DNA from: a gamma proteobacterium symbiont of Ctena orbiculata | GTDB lineage: Bacteria; Pseudomonadota; Gammaproteobacteria; Chromatiales; Chromatiaceae | Reading direction: 5' to 3' | Assembly: GCA_003094555.1 (NCBI GenBank) | Contig: NATW01000112.1 | Location: 1 to 62,077 of the forward strand | Length of the DNA stretch: 62,077 bases | Shown here: positions 26,833 to 36,128 of the stretch, piece by piece | How positions within the stretch are numbered: the first letter of the stretch is position 1 | Layout of the letters: each line of letters begins with the position of its first letter | The notes under the pieces: model-generated | What the model was told of the DNA's origin: nothing | What the model saw: only the letters and a program-made list of their open reading frames with translations | The model's database searches: none | Program-made: the position numbers and the translations under genes

Positions 26833-27747
26833 ATGTCTTCCATACTCGATGCGTTGGAAAGGGCTTCCCAGGAGAGGATGCCGGGTAAAACCGATATTCT
26901 GCCTAATACCACGTCGCTTCCTGAAGAGGATCATTCCGCGTTGCGACGCTGGCTTGTGTTAGCAATACTCCTGTTATTGATCGTTGCTATATTCTGGTTT
27001 CTGTTTACTGATCATGCGGGCAAACCTGAGGCGCCTGGCCAAAACGAACAGCAGGGACCTACGCTGACGAAACAACAAGCAACACAGGCTAGCGTGCAAG
27101 ACACTAGTGCCGGAGCCACACAAAAAAACAAACCGACGGTACAAAAAGAGAGATTGACTGCTGAGCGAATACGTAACAGTGGCCAGCCTAATCAGCGACC
27201 CTTGGTCAGTGAGGCGATGTTGAGCCAGAAGCGGCAGCCGAAGAAGATATCGGACCGTCCTGAGCCCGCTCGTATGGAACAGGCGCAGACTCCGTCGAGG
27301 CAAACTCTAAAAGAGTCAACCGGGTCGCAATCAACCCTGCCCGCTGTTGTACCTAAAGCGCCACTACCCAGGGTCGTAGCTGAAAGGGACACTGTTAAGG
27401 AGAAGTCACAGCAAGGCGTAACAGTGTCTGATGTCGATGACAAACAGGTTGCTGCAGTTGAATCGAGAGTGAATGAAGCTGCGGATGCTGAGCAGATGGA
27501 ACAACAACAGATTCCATTGATTTGGGAGATGGACCAGGTCTTGCGGGAGGAGTTGGAACAGCTTAACACCACAATCCATGTCTACCATGAGAAACCGGCG
27601 CAACGATTTGTGATTATCAATATGCGACGCTACAGTGAAGGCGACACCCTTGGTGTGAACGGCTATCGTCTACATGCCATCGACAGGGACGGTATCGTGG
27701 TCGACTATGGGGAAGGTTTGGTGCGGTTGCTGCGTGACAAGTACTAG
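26833..27747 (+). CDS. GspB/ExeB-like secretion accessory protein
   Basis: A 304-residue bitopic protein. It opens with SSILDALERASQER, typical of GspB-type proteins, has one TM near residues 39-58, then a long Gln/Lys/Thr-rich periplasmic linker, and ends in the GspB C-terminal domain (about 225-304, with RFVIINMRRYSEGD and VDYGEGLVRLL). The start lies 1 bp after the ATPase stop, so they form a two-gene operon. The expected role is to couple the GspA ATPase to secretin assembly. Confidence 0.88.
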   Translation: MSSILDALERASQERMPGKTDILPNTTSLPEEDHSALRRWLVLAILLLLIVAIFWFLFTDHAGKPEAPGQNEQQGPTLTKQQATQASVQDTSAGATQKNKPTVQKERLTAERIRNSGQPNQRPLVSEAMLSQKRQPKKISDRPEPARMEQAQTPSRQTLKESTGSQSTLPAVVPKAPLPRVVAERDTVKEKSQQGVTVSDVDDKQVAAVESRVNEAADAEQMEQQQIPLIWEMDQVLREELEQLNTTIHVYHEKPAQRFVIINMRRYSEGDTLGVNGYRLHAIDRDGIVVDYGEGLVRLLRDKY

Positions 27748-27758
27748 GGCCAAAGCTG

Positions 27759-27941
27759 TTATCCGCTGTTGCTCTCTTTCGTCTGGCTCTTGTACAAAAT
27801 CCCCTTCTGGCTCAGCCACTCCTGGAATCGGGCTATCTTCATGTCTAGTGAACAGCTCGGAGGCAGGGTGTCAAGATGGTGGCCAAAGGCCTCCCGGAGC
27901 TTGACCTGCCGCTGCCGATCTAATTGCTCCCAATCGATCAT
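27759..27941 (-). CDS. small hypothetical protein
   Basis: A 60-residue soluble protein beginning MIDWEQLDRQRQVKL with an excellent AAGGAG six bases upstream. The sequence is amphipathic and helical, with one Cys. A longer in-frame start at 27968 lacks a ribosome binding site. It converges on gspB and lies divergently from the methyltransferase gene. Function unknown. Confidence 0.65.
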   Translation of the reverse strand: MIDWEQLDRQRQVKLREAFGHHLDTLPPSCSLDMKIARFQEWLSQKGILYKSQTKESNSG

Positions 27942-28092
27942 GTTCTCTCCTTTACTATATATGTGCACAGTGAAGGCGTCACATTGTTCGAATCCGGTAA
28001 AGTCTTGCTAGAGTGTGTATTCGCAATATGACTGTAACAGCATTCGGTTAAGATCTCTTTACAGTCGAAGTGGATTATGGTTGTAAAAAAAT

Positions 28093-28749
28093 ATGAACTG
28101 GTTGAGAGCGCTTTTTTTCCCATTCAAGGCCATGTTGCTGGCAAAGGTTTGTGTCCGTCTACGCGACAAGCCAATGGGCAACTCACCGAGCGGCATTGAT
28201 ATTCTGTTGCTCGCGCTGGCTTGGGGGAACCTCGGATATGCTGCAGGATTATCCTACCTCCGGCATGTGGGTGGACACGTGATTCGTTCCAAAGGGGCTG
28301 TTCTGGAGTGCGGTTCCGGTGCTACCACCCTGCTGGTGGGTGCCCTTACCAGGGATAGGGGCCGCCAGTTTATCGTCCTGGAACATAATAAAACCTGGTA
28401 CGACTACCTGCGCAAGATCCTTGATTACCTCGAGTTCTCCCATATTACCTTGCTGTACACGCCACTGGTGGATTATGACGGTTACCGATGGTACCTGATA
28501 CCCCAGGGCCTGGTGGTGAATAAGATTTCATTGGTGATATGCGACGGTCCACCCAGCAGTAATCCAGGCGGTCGTTACGGTCTACTGCCCACCATGATGG
28601 AGCATCTGGGTGAGAAGTGCGTGATTCTCATGGATGATACTCATCGAAGGGCAGAGCAGCATATTATCGATGCCTGGACTGAGTGTCGTTGCCTGAAGGC
28701 GAATCGGATCGGCCGTTTCGGGACCCATGCCGAGGTTGTTTTTTGTTGA
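28093..28749 (+). CDS. class I SAM-dependent methyltransferase-like protein
   Basis: A 218-residue protein with a SAM-binding motif I (VLECGSGATTLLVGAL, about residues 71-86), an acidic motif II residue in IVLEHN and a motif-IV-like LVICDGPPSS. A hydrophobic N-terminus may bring it to the membrane. No ribosome binding site is obvious before the ATG. Its stop overlaps the start region of the HAD hydrolase gene, suggesting an operon. Substrate unknown; it could be a small-molecule or lipid methyltransferase. Confidence 0.7.
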   Translation: MNWLRALFFPFKAMLLAKVCVRLRDKPMGNSPSGIDILLLALAWGNLGYAAGLSYLRHVGGHVIRSKGAVLECGSGATTLLVGALTRDRGRQFIVLEHNKTWYDYLRKILDYLEFSHITLLYTPLVDYDGYRWYLIPQGLVVNKISLVICDGPPSSNPGGRYGLLPTMMEHLGEKCVILMDDTHRRAEQHIIDAWTECRCLKANRIGRFGTHAEVVFC

Positions 28750-28751
28750 GT

Positions 28752-29432
28752 ATGTTTGATCAACACCGACTCATAATACTCGATGCGGATGGCACCACCA
28801 TTGATGCGTTCGAGGCGATCAATATGGCGTTTTCAGCGCACAATATGGATATCGGTGATATACAACGTTTTCAGGGTCGGCGTAAGATTTTCAAATATAT
28901 CGGTGGTCTCAAGGAGTTGCCGAAAAATCTACGTAAGCAGCTGAAGGAGAAGCAGCGTACCGATCTGATTATTACCCTGACTGATATCTACAGGGAACAG
29001 GCCAGGTTGTTTGAAGGTATGGGGGGTATGATCAACAGACTGATTGCGCAACCCGATCTCAGGGTGGGTATGATTACCCGCAATATCACCCATGAGCCGG
29101 AAAAGACCCTGCGTAAACTATATCTGCGCAATGGGGTTGATGTTACGGGGCTCGATTTTCTCATCCACCTGCCATTGAGAAAGCAGAAGCTGACGGCGTT
29201 CCAGGCGATTCGTGAGAGTTTGCAGATCAATCCTGCCCGGGCCTACGCAACGGGCGATGAGAAATGCGACTATGTGGCCGCTGTCGGTTCGGGGATGCAC
29301 CCATTCATGGTGTCGTTCGGTTTTGAAAGCTACCAACGTCTGACCAGGAAGATCGGGGTGCCAGCCGCGCTGATCTCCCGCCAGCCCCTTGAGCTGAAAC
29401 AACGTGTGCTGCATGCCTTGGATATTACCTGA
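28752..29432 (+). CDS. HAD-superfamily hydrolase
   Basis: A 226-residue protein with the four HAD motifs: motif I LDADGTTID, motif II MITRNI, Lys in the LRKQK segment, and motif IV ATGDEKCDYVAA. It is expected to be a phosphatase or phosphoglycolate-like enzyme in the cytoplasm. The ATG at 28752 lies 2 bp after the methyltransferase stop. A short non-coding gap separates it from the patatin gene downstream. Confidence 0.85.
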   Translation: MFDQHRLIILDADGTTIDAFEAINMAFSAHNMDIGDIQRFQGRRKIFKYIGGLKELPKNLRKQLKEKQRTDLIITLTDIYREQARLFEGMGGMINRLIAQPDLRVGMITRNITHEPEKTLRKLYLRNGVDVTGLDFLIHLPLRKQKLTAFQAIRESLQINPARAYATGDEKCDYVAAVGSGMHPFMVSFGFESYQRLTRKIGVPAALISRQPLELKQRVLHALDIT

Positions 29433-29519
29433 TCACTGCTTCCGTGACCTGCTGTATAATCAGTCCATGTAAGCTGATTGTGGCATCTTAGTGCTGGATT
29501 GGAGAGGGATGGTGGTCTG

Positions 29520-30443
29520 GTGGAGTTGAAAGTCGGTTTGGCCCTTGGCAGCGGTGCGGCCCGTGGTTGGTCCCATATTGGAATTATCAACGGCCTGGCT
29601 GAGATGGGCATCGAGCCTGAAATTGTCAGTGGCAGTTCCATCGGTGCCTTGGTAGGGGCCGCCTATGCCGCGGATAAGCTGGAACTACTCCAAGCCTGGA
29701 CCTGTTCCCTTACCTGGAAAGAGATCATCCGGTTTCTGGATCCCACCCTGTTGGGGGGCGGCCTGATTCAAGGGGACAGGCTGACCGAGTTTATCAGTGA
29801 ATATGTCAAGGACCTGGATTTCAATGACTTGAAACGCCAGCTTGGGGTGGTCGCTACAGAGCTGGAGACAGGTAGGGAAATCTGGTTTCGTCAGGGTCCG
29901 GTGATGGAGGCGGTAAGGGCGTCCATCAGTCTTCCCGGCCTGTTTACGCCATTGCAACATGAAGGTCGTTGGCTGGTGGATGGCGGGCTGGCCAATCCGG
30001 TGCCGGTTTCCCTGTGTCGCGCAATGGGCGCAGACATTGTGATAGCGGTCAATCTGAATGGCGACATACTCGGCAAACATCTCCGCCAAAACAGCACTGA
30101 TCAAGAAAAGCTGACCGAGGGCAGGGACGACGACCTGTGGGGGCGTATCACAGGTCAGGTGATGAGCAGCCTGCATACAAGGAAGCGGGAGCTCATGAAC
30201 CGCCTACTGGGAGAGAATCGGAATGTTCCCGGATTGTATGAAGTGCTGGCCAGCTCAATCAATATCATGCAGGACAGAATCACCCGCAGTCGCATGGCTG
30301 GTGATCCACCGGAGATCACCCTGGCCCCCCGGATGTCGAAATTGGGACTGATGGAGTTTGACGAGGCTGAAATGGCAATTGATGAAGGCCTGAAGGAGAT
30401 CCGGCGTATGCGACCCGCATTGGAGCAGTTGTTTGAACGCTGA
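29520..30443 (+). CDS. rssA: RssA-like patatin phospholipase
   Basis: A 307-residue patatin-like protein. The oxyanion loop GSGAARGW is near residue 10, the nucleophile elbow is GSSIG with Ser40, and the catalytic Asp154 lies in VDGGLANPVP. The GTG at 29520 is favoured by GGAGAGG 12 bases upstream and by the family N-terminus (VELKVGLALG). Homologues are serine acyl hydrolases of unknown substrate; E. coli rssA lies beside rssB, which is absent here. It is about 85 bp from the HAD gene. Confidence 0.87.
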   Translation: MELKVGLALGSGAARGWSHIGIINGLAEMGIEPEIVSGSSIGALVGAAYAADKLELLQAWTCSLTWKEIIRFLDPTLLGGGLIQGDRLTEFISEYVKDLDFNDLKRQLGVVATELETGREIWFRQGPVMEAVRASISLPGLFTPLQHEGRWLVDGGLANPVPVSLCRAMGADIVIAVNLNGDILGKHLRQNSTDQEKLTEGRDDDLWGRITGQVMSSLHTRKRELMNRLLGENRNVPGLYEVLASSINIMQDRITRSRMAGDPPEITLAPRMSKLGLMEFDEAEMAIDEGLKEIRRMRPALEQLFER

Positions 30444-30478
30444 CAGGGGCGGCGGATATCAGGCATAGGCGCTGTAAG

Positions 30479-31363
30479 CTATTCATTCACGAATGGATAA
30501 AATGGCTCGTTGACGCTCTGTGTGAGCGGTTTTTCATGCATTATGCGGGCCTTGACCCTGGTTGTGGTCAGGCCTTTCTCATCGAGTATCTCGGGAAATA
30601 GACGGTAGACTCGGCTGGTTTCCAGGGGGCGTTCCCATGCGGCTCTCTCCAGTCGTATGCGAATTTCAGGGCTGAGTGGCAACTGCAGTAGCCAGGGTGC
30701 CTGCCAATTCAGAAAATCAGAGACCAGTTGTTGTTGCACGGCGTCGTTCCAACACTCTCGCAGTAGCAATGTCGGAAACATCGTTTTGGGATAGTGCTTG
30801 CCATGTTGGTCATTACCCGAACCATCACGATTTCGTTCTATCCATATGGCGGTTGGCTGTTTACCTGCTGCATGCCTGACCAGGTGGATGAGCTCATCTG
30901 TACCGCCAGCTGCAGAGCTGAATTGTCTGCCAGCCTGACCTCCTGGATACCAGACAGGGTTGTCATAAGGTGTGCGAATATCCCCGTCGAGCGCGCTATC
31001 GAGTAAGGCCAAGGGATGACCGCTTTGCTCGTCCAGCAACCAGAGTTCATGAAAATCCATGCTTTTAAAGGGGATCTGCTGTGCAAATTGCTCGACCGCG
31101 TCAAGTAAATGGTCACCTATCTGCTCGATCAGGTTGGACGGTATGGCGCCGCGGATTCGTGAGCGACTGAGTCCTTGGGCAGGATTCCAACTGCCGTAAA
31201 CAATCTCGGAAAGGCCGGTATGGCTGACAATACTTTCATCAGCCACATAGAGTTTCCAGTCCCAACCATTCATGCTCTCCGCAACACCACCTGTCACGTC
31301 GATTATCTGTTGTAATCCGTGAAAGGGGGCAAGCAGACGGCGGCTATATGTATCAATACCCAT
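30479..31363 (-). CDS. uncharacterised protein
   Basis: A 294-residue soluble protein with no recognised domain and no signal peptide. It has Trp-rich and acidic stretches (MNGWDWKLYVADES, DFHELWLLDEQSG) and a central Gly/Asn-rich part. The start is uncertain: ATG at 31363 or an upstream TTG at 31439-31441, neither with a clear ribosome binding site. It converges on rssA and is divergent from the Nudix gene. Confidence 0.6.
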   Translation of the reverse strand: MGIDTYSRRLLAPFHGLQQIIDVTGGVAESMNGWDWKLYVADESIVSHTGLSEIVYGSWNPAQGLSRSRIRGAIPSNLIEQIGDHLLDAVEQFAQQIPFKSMDFHELWLLDEQSGHPLALLDSALDGDIRTPYDNPVWYPGGQAGRQFSSAAGGTDELIHLVRHAAGKQPTAIWIERNRDGSGNDQHGKHYPKTMFPTLLLRECWNDAVQQQLVSDFLNWQAPWLLQLPLSPEIRIRLERAAWERPLETSRVYRLFPEILDEKGLTTTRVKARIMHEKPLTQSVNEPFYPFVNE

Positions 31364-31544
31364 GAGAAAAGTTTGGACCTTGATGGTCGATTCAGCAACA
31401 ATTATTCCGTGCAACCATTCAGATCCATATTCGAACAGCAATCGAAAAGGTATTCACGCCTGGATGGCGCTGTTGAGTATGGATGGAGTGGGAGCGTTAA
31501 ATAAACATGTGCTATTTTCCATTAATTTTCGGGGGGATATTGAC

Positions 31545-32099
31545 ATGGGGGCTGGCGTAATCCCGTTCTGCGTGCGTGATGGGCGTGTCATTTTTCTCTT
31601 TCAGTCCACATTCAGTGGCCGTAAAGTAGGCTATTTTATCGATTTTGGCGGTGGTCTGGGGATGGGTGAGGAGTATAGGGCGACTGCGGTCAGAGAGTTT
31701 GTCGAGGAGACTGAGACCATGTATTTCGCACAGGACCTGCAGCAGGCATGCCGGGACGCCAATCAGGTCAAGCAACAGATCCCTATCGTCGAAACACTTT
31801 TTGAAAAGACCCTGTCGATCTATCCGGACTGGTGGTGTGCACGTCTCCACCCCAAAAGCTGGAGGACCTATTTCATCGAGTTCCCCTATCGGGATGTCGA
31901 TCTGCTGAATCGGGAGTGGCGGGACGATAGGGTGGGAAGGTTCAAAAAGCGACGTGAACTCAGCTGGATCGCTGCTGATGAGTTGCTGGCTATTTATGAA
32001 CACAGTCCTGACCGGCTGTGGAAGCGTGTCAGGCAGTTAGAGCTGGCGCCGGATCTGATCAGAGAAATAGTCAGGGAGAAGGGTGCCGCCAATCCGTGA
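31545..32099 (+). CDS. Nudix hydrolase
   Basis: A 184-residue protein with a near-canonical Nudix box: Gly, five residues, Glu, seven residues, REFVEE, then Thr-Glu where the family usually has a Gly. The core REXXEE metal site is intact. The start at 31545 follows a GGGGGG-rich stretch and begins MGAGVIPFCV, the normal first strand; the frame is open further upstream but overlaps the divergent gene. It likely hydrolyses a nucleoside diphosphate derivative. The lost Gly makes the exact substrate class uncertain. Confidence 0.85.
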   Translation: MGAGVIPFCVRDGRVIFLFQSTFSGRKVGYFIDFGGGLGMGEEYRATAVREFVEETETMYFAQDLQQACRDANQVKQQIPIVETLFEKTLSIYPDWWCARLHPKSWRTYFIEFPYRDVDLLNREWRDDRVGRFKKRRELSWIAADELLAIYEHSPDRLWKRVRQLELAPDLIREIVREKGAANP

Positions 32100-32291
32100 T
32101 AGCCATGCCAATGTTTATCTTGAATCTGTTTATTATGTTATAAATCAATCATATAATCATTGATAGGATTTATATGCCTTGAATTCTCAAATAGTGATCG
32201 ATGTGTAAAGTTTTCCTTTACCTGCCGATACATCTCAAGAACCAAACCTAGAATTTGTGCCTATCTATATCAGACAGGGAGTAAGTTACAT

Positions 32292-33263
32292 ATGGTAATA
32301 ATTCCAACGGCTAAAAATGTTATGGCAATGCTGCTGGTTTTGCTTATTGCGCTGCCATTCAGCCAGGCAATGGCCAATAAATGCCTGTTTATCTCCTCCT
32401 ACCATAAAGGCTATGCATGGTCTGACGGGGTTGAGAATGGATTGCGTGAAACCTTGGATGGTAAATGCAATTTAAAACAATTTGATATGGACACAAAACG
32501 GCACAAGGATGAAGCGTCAAAAAAAGAGGCGGCGCTAAAAGCAAAAGAGTTGATAGAGAGTTGGAAGCCCGATGTGGTGATCACTGCAGATGATAATGCT
32601 GCGAAATATGTCATTAAACCATTTTTCAAGGATCACCAGATTCCTTTCGTGTTTTGTGGTGTTAACTGGAATGTTGATGAGTACGGTTTTCCATATAGCA
32701 ATGCTACCGGGATTGTTGAAGTGGCGCCTATCGATGTGCTGTTTGACAATGCAAGACATATACAGGGTGGTGCCCACCAGGCAATCTATATTGGCGCAAA
32801 TACCCTGACTGAAAAGAAAAACCTTAATCGATTCAAACGTGCTGCTGAAAAGCACGGTATCTTGATGGATTATCGCCTTGTGAATACAACAAAGGAATGG
32901 CTTGACGTTTACAAAGAGGCTCAGGGTTATGATTTTGTTGTGGTTGGCAGTAATTCCGGCATTAATGACTGGAATACGGTGTCCGTTTCAGATTACGTGG
33001 TAAAAAACACAACCACGCTGACCTTGACCAATCATGGTTGGATGATGCCCTATACACTGCTTGGCCTGACAAAAATACCAGAAGAGCATGGGGAGTGGGC
33101 CGCACTGGCGGCATTGGCTATTCTGGATGGGATCAAACCCTCTGAAATCCCTATTGTCTCGAATCGCAAATGGGATATCTGGATTAATCATGCAATCATG
33201 CAACAGAGCGGTATCAGGTTTCCGGAATCACTGCTAAGAAAGGCGAAGAAAGTCAATTCATGA
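32292..33263 (+). CDS. periplasmic ABC-type substrate-binding protein
   Basis: A 323-residue exported protein. AGGGAG precedes the ATG at 32292. A signal peptide (NVMAMLLVLLIALPFSQAMA) leads into FISSYHKGYAWSDGVENGL, a typical first strand of the ABC_sub_bind type I fold. No permease or ATPase gene is nearby. Instead the next gene, a CHASE-PAS-GGDEF-EAL protein, overlaps its stop by 4 bp, so the binding protein is probably a ligand-presenting sensor partner and not a transporter subunit. The ligand is unknown. Confidence 0.85.
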   Translation: MVIIPTAKNVMAMLLVLLIALPFSQAMANKCLFISSYHKGYAWSDGVENGLRETLDGKCNLKQFDMDTKRHKDEASKKEAALKAKELIESWKPDVVITADDNAAKYVIKPFFKDHQIPFVFCGVNWNVDEYGFPYSNATGIVEVAPIDVLFDNARHIQGGAHQAIYIGANTLTEKKNLNRFKRAAEKHGILMDYRLVNTTKEWLDVYKEAQGYDFVVVGSNSGINDWNTVSVSDYVVKNTTTLTLTNHGWMMPYTLLGLTKIPEEHGEWAALAALAILDGIKPSEIPIVSNRKWDIWINHAIMQQSGIRFPESLLRKAKKVNS

Positions 33264-36079
33264 TGTACTTTAATTCCAGAGAAAAGGTTTTTACAGGTTA
33301 TCGGGCTGTTGTTCTCTGGTTGTTGGTTTTGTTGTTCTCGTGGATCTCTCTCATGATGTCTATTTGGGTGGAGATGCGGGCGGTCGATAGTGTGTTCAAT
33401 GATCGTGCCGGAGAGGTTCATCGTACTCTGACACAGCGGATCTCGAACCTTGAAACAGTCTTAACCTCTCTGGTGGGGTTGTACCATGCGAGTGATTTTC
33501 TCGGTATCGCTGAGCAGACCTCGTTCTCGCAGGAGATGCTGAAAGCCTACCCATTCATCTGTGGAATATTGCATATGACAAGAATTCCCGATGAGAGGCG
33601 CGAAGAGTTCGAAGCGCAAATGCGGGAACAGGGATATGTCAGCTTTACATTGATGAACGATCGGCAGTTGAATGAAATGCAGGTGAGTAACGACAACTAT
33701 CATCTGCCGGTGAGTTTCATCGAACCCATGGACCCGCGCTCTGCGAATTTACTCGGTTATGACCTGATGCGACAGCCGGGTGCATTTGAGACCCTGCAAC
33801 GATCGATTAAAAGCGGCGATATCGTAACTTTCGGACCTGTTGATATAAATAGATCGGGCAAAACACAATATTTTGTCCTAAAGCCTGTCTACCTTGGCCG
33901 CTACCCTCCGAAAAAGGTGCATGAACGACTTGATATGTTCAGTGGTATGGCGGTTCTAAGTATTGAACTTGAACAGTTTATCAATGGGCTTGCCGGCCCC
34001 GATGTACCGTATGAAATATCCCTGCTGCCTATGCTAGGCAGTGAACAGTTGCAGGGAGCTGGAATTCTATCCCGTCTCAGTAAGTCCAGTATAGCTAAAT
34101 TGGCAGTTGATCTGAGCACGCTCAAGTATAGTCATATGATAGAGATCTATGGCACTGATTTTGAATTATCTGTCACCCAAAGAATGAGAGTGAATGTCAT
34201 AGATTGGTGGAAAGTGCTAGCAATATGGATGTTGTCATTGTTGATTCTCGGATTGGCTATCGGTGTCTACCGAAACATGCGCATTGCACAGTTCAAAGAA
34301 GATGAAGCGAATGCAGCAATCGCAGCAGAAGACGAGAGATTCTCGCACGTCATCGACACCGCATTCGATGCTGTGATAACGGCAGATGCCAACTGTATGA
34401 TCCTAAGCTGGAACAGGCAGGCGGTTGAGGTGTTCGGATATAAAGAGGAAGATGTGCTTGGTGTCCACCTGCTGCAACTCATCCTTACCCATCGGTCACT
34501 GGTGGAAGCGACAGAAGCGCTCGAACCGATGTTCAAGGGCTCTAAGGATCACCCCACCGGTGTCCGCTTGGAAGTAGAAGGCAGGGATAACAATAGTCGT
34601 AAGTTCCCCCTCGATCTGGCTATCTCCTGTTCTAGAATTGGAGAAATGTTTACCCTGAGTGTATTCGCCAGAGATATCACTGAGCGCAAGCAGTGGGATG
34701 AAAAGATCCGTATGCTCGCATATAGCGATTCATTGACAAAGCTGCCAAATCGTCAGGCGTTCAAAGAACAGGTTACGCGAGCAATTAAAGTCGCCAAGCG
34801 ACATCAGCGTGTCGGCGCGATTCTATATCTTGATCTTGATGAATTTAAGCGTATCAATGACACCTTGGGTCATGATATTGGTGATATGTTGCTGAAAAAT
34901 ATTACCAACCGTTTGGAAGGACAGCTCAGGGAAACGGACCTTGTGGGAGCTAATTACGGAGATGAGACAGAGTGTCGGAATATTGCCAGGCTTGGTGGTG
35001 ACGAATTTACCGTGTTACTCGAGGATATTCAAAAGCCGGAAGTGGCGGCTTTGGTCGCTAAAAGGGTTCAGGATGCGATTGCCCGTTCGTATAACCTGAA
35101 TGGACATGAGGTCTACATTACGCCCAGCATCGGTATAGCCATTTTCCCAAGGGATGGACACGATGTTGAGGAGTTGTTGAAGAACGCTGATACAGCGATG
35201 TATCATGCCAAAGCGGTAGGAAAAAATAATTACCAGTTCTATTCCGAGCAGATGAATGTATTGGCAACCACGCGTTTAAAATTGGAAGGGAAGCTGCGTA
35301 AGGCCCTGACATGCAATGAGATGGAGCTCTTTTATCAACCCCAGATCGATCTCGCTACTGGTGAGATTGTATCCGCTGAAGCCTTGCTGCGCTGGGATGA
35401 GCCGGAGTTGGGTATGGTTTCTCCAGTGGAATTCATTCCAATCGCGGAAGAGACAGGAATGATTATTGAGCTTGGAGAGTGGGTGCTGCTCGAGGCCTGT
35501 AGGCAGAACAAGGAGTGGCAGGATGCCGGTTATAACCCAATCCGGATAGCAGTTAATCTGAGTAGTATGCAATTTATTCAACGCGACTTGAGTGCGACGG
35601 TCGCGATGGCACTTAAAAACACCCGCTTGAATCCAAAATATCTGGAGTTGGAGATAACCGAAAGTGTCATCATGCGCAATGTAAACGAGACCATAACCAC
35701 GCTGAATGATTTCAAAGAGATGGGTATCAGTATCTCTGTTGATGATTTCGGTACTGGCTATTCCTCGCTAAATTATCTGAAACGTTTCCCCCTGGATAAT
35801 TTGAAGGTCGATCGTACCTTCGTCAAAGATATTCCTGATAATGAAGACGATGTAACCATAACATCGGCGATCATAGCGTTGGCTCAAAGTTTGGGTCTTG
35901 GTGTGGTCGCAGAGGGTGTCGAGACAGAGAGTCAATTGCAGTTTTTAGAACAACAGGGTTGTGAAATGGCTCAAGGTTATCTGTTCAGCAGGCCGCTACC
36001 GGCGGAGCAGTTGGTGAGCATGCTGAGTCTCACAAATCAAAGTGAGAGAGTGGGAGTTACTTTAAACGGTAATTCTTGA
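33260..36079 (+). CDS. CHASE-PAS-GGDEF-EAL c-di-GMP enzyme
   Basis: A 939-residue inner-membrane protein: TM1 near residues 12-35, a periplasmic CHASE domain (about 55-290), TM2 near 310-330, PAS (about 350-480), GGDEF (about 490-660; the GGDEF motif at 579-583 is intact) and EAL (about 680-925; intact EALLRW at about 707-712). Both cyclase and phosphodiesterase motifs look active. An RETD I-site lies at 557-560, but 18 residues precede GGDEF where five are usual, an apparent 13-residue insertion. It overlaps the substrate-binding protein gene, so ligand binding probably controls c-di-GMP turnover. Confidence 0.93.
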   Translation: MMYFNSREKVFTGYRAVVLWLLVLLFSWISLMMSIWVEMRAVDSVFNDRAGEVHRTLTQRISNLETVLTSLVGLYHASDFLGIAEQTSFSQEMLKAYPFICGILHMTRIPDERREEFEAQMREQGYVSFTLMNDRQLNEMQVSNDNYHLPVSFIEPMDPRSANLLGYDLMRQPGAFETLQRSIKSGDIVTFGPVDINRSGKTQYFVLKPVYLGRYPPKKVHERLDMFSGMAVLSIELEQFINGLAGPDVPYEISLLPMLGSEQLQGAGILSRLSKSSIAKLAVDLSTLKYSHMIEIYGTDFELSVTQRMRVNVIDWWKVLAIWMLSLLILGLAIGVYRNMRIAQFKEDEANAAIAAEDERFSHVIDTAFDAVITADANCMILSWNRQAVEVFGYKEEDVLGVHLLQLILTHRSLVEATEALEPMFKGSKDHPTGVRLEVEGRDNNSRKFPLDLAISCSRIGEMFTLSVFARDITERKQWDEKIRMLAYSDSLTKLPNRQAFKEQVTRAIKVAKRHQRVGAILYLDLDEFKRINDTLGHDIGDMLLKNITNRLEGQLRETDLVGANYGDETECRNIARLGGDEFTVLLEDIQKPEVAALVAKRVQDAIARSYNLNGHEVYITPSIGIAIFPRDGHDVEELLKNADTAMYHAKAVGKNNYQFYSEQMNVLATTRLKLEGKLRKALTCNEMELFYQPQIDLATGEIVSAEALLRWDEPELGMVSPVEFIPIAEETGMIIELGEWVLLEACRQNKEWQDAGYNPIRIAVNLSSMQFIQRDLSATVAMALKNTRLNPKYLELEITESVIMRNVNETITTLNDFKEMGISISVDDFGTGYSSLNYLKRFPLDNLKVDRTFVKDIPDNEDDVTITSAIIALAQSLGLGVVAEGVETESQLQFLEQQGCEMAQGYLFSRPLPAEQLVSMLSLTNQSERVGVTLNGNS

Positions 36080-36128
36080 GTCGCTTATTCTGCTTGTCTG
36101 CCTCTAACGGTTTATTCGATGGTAGTCT

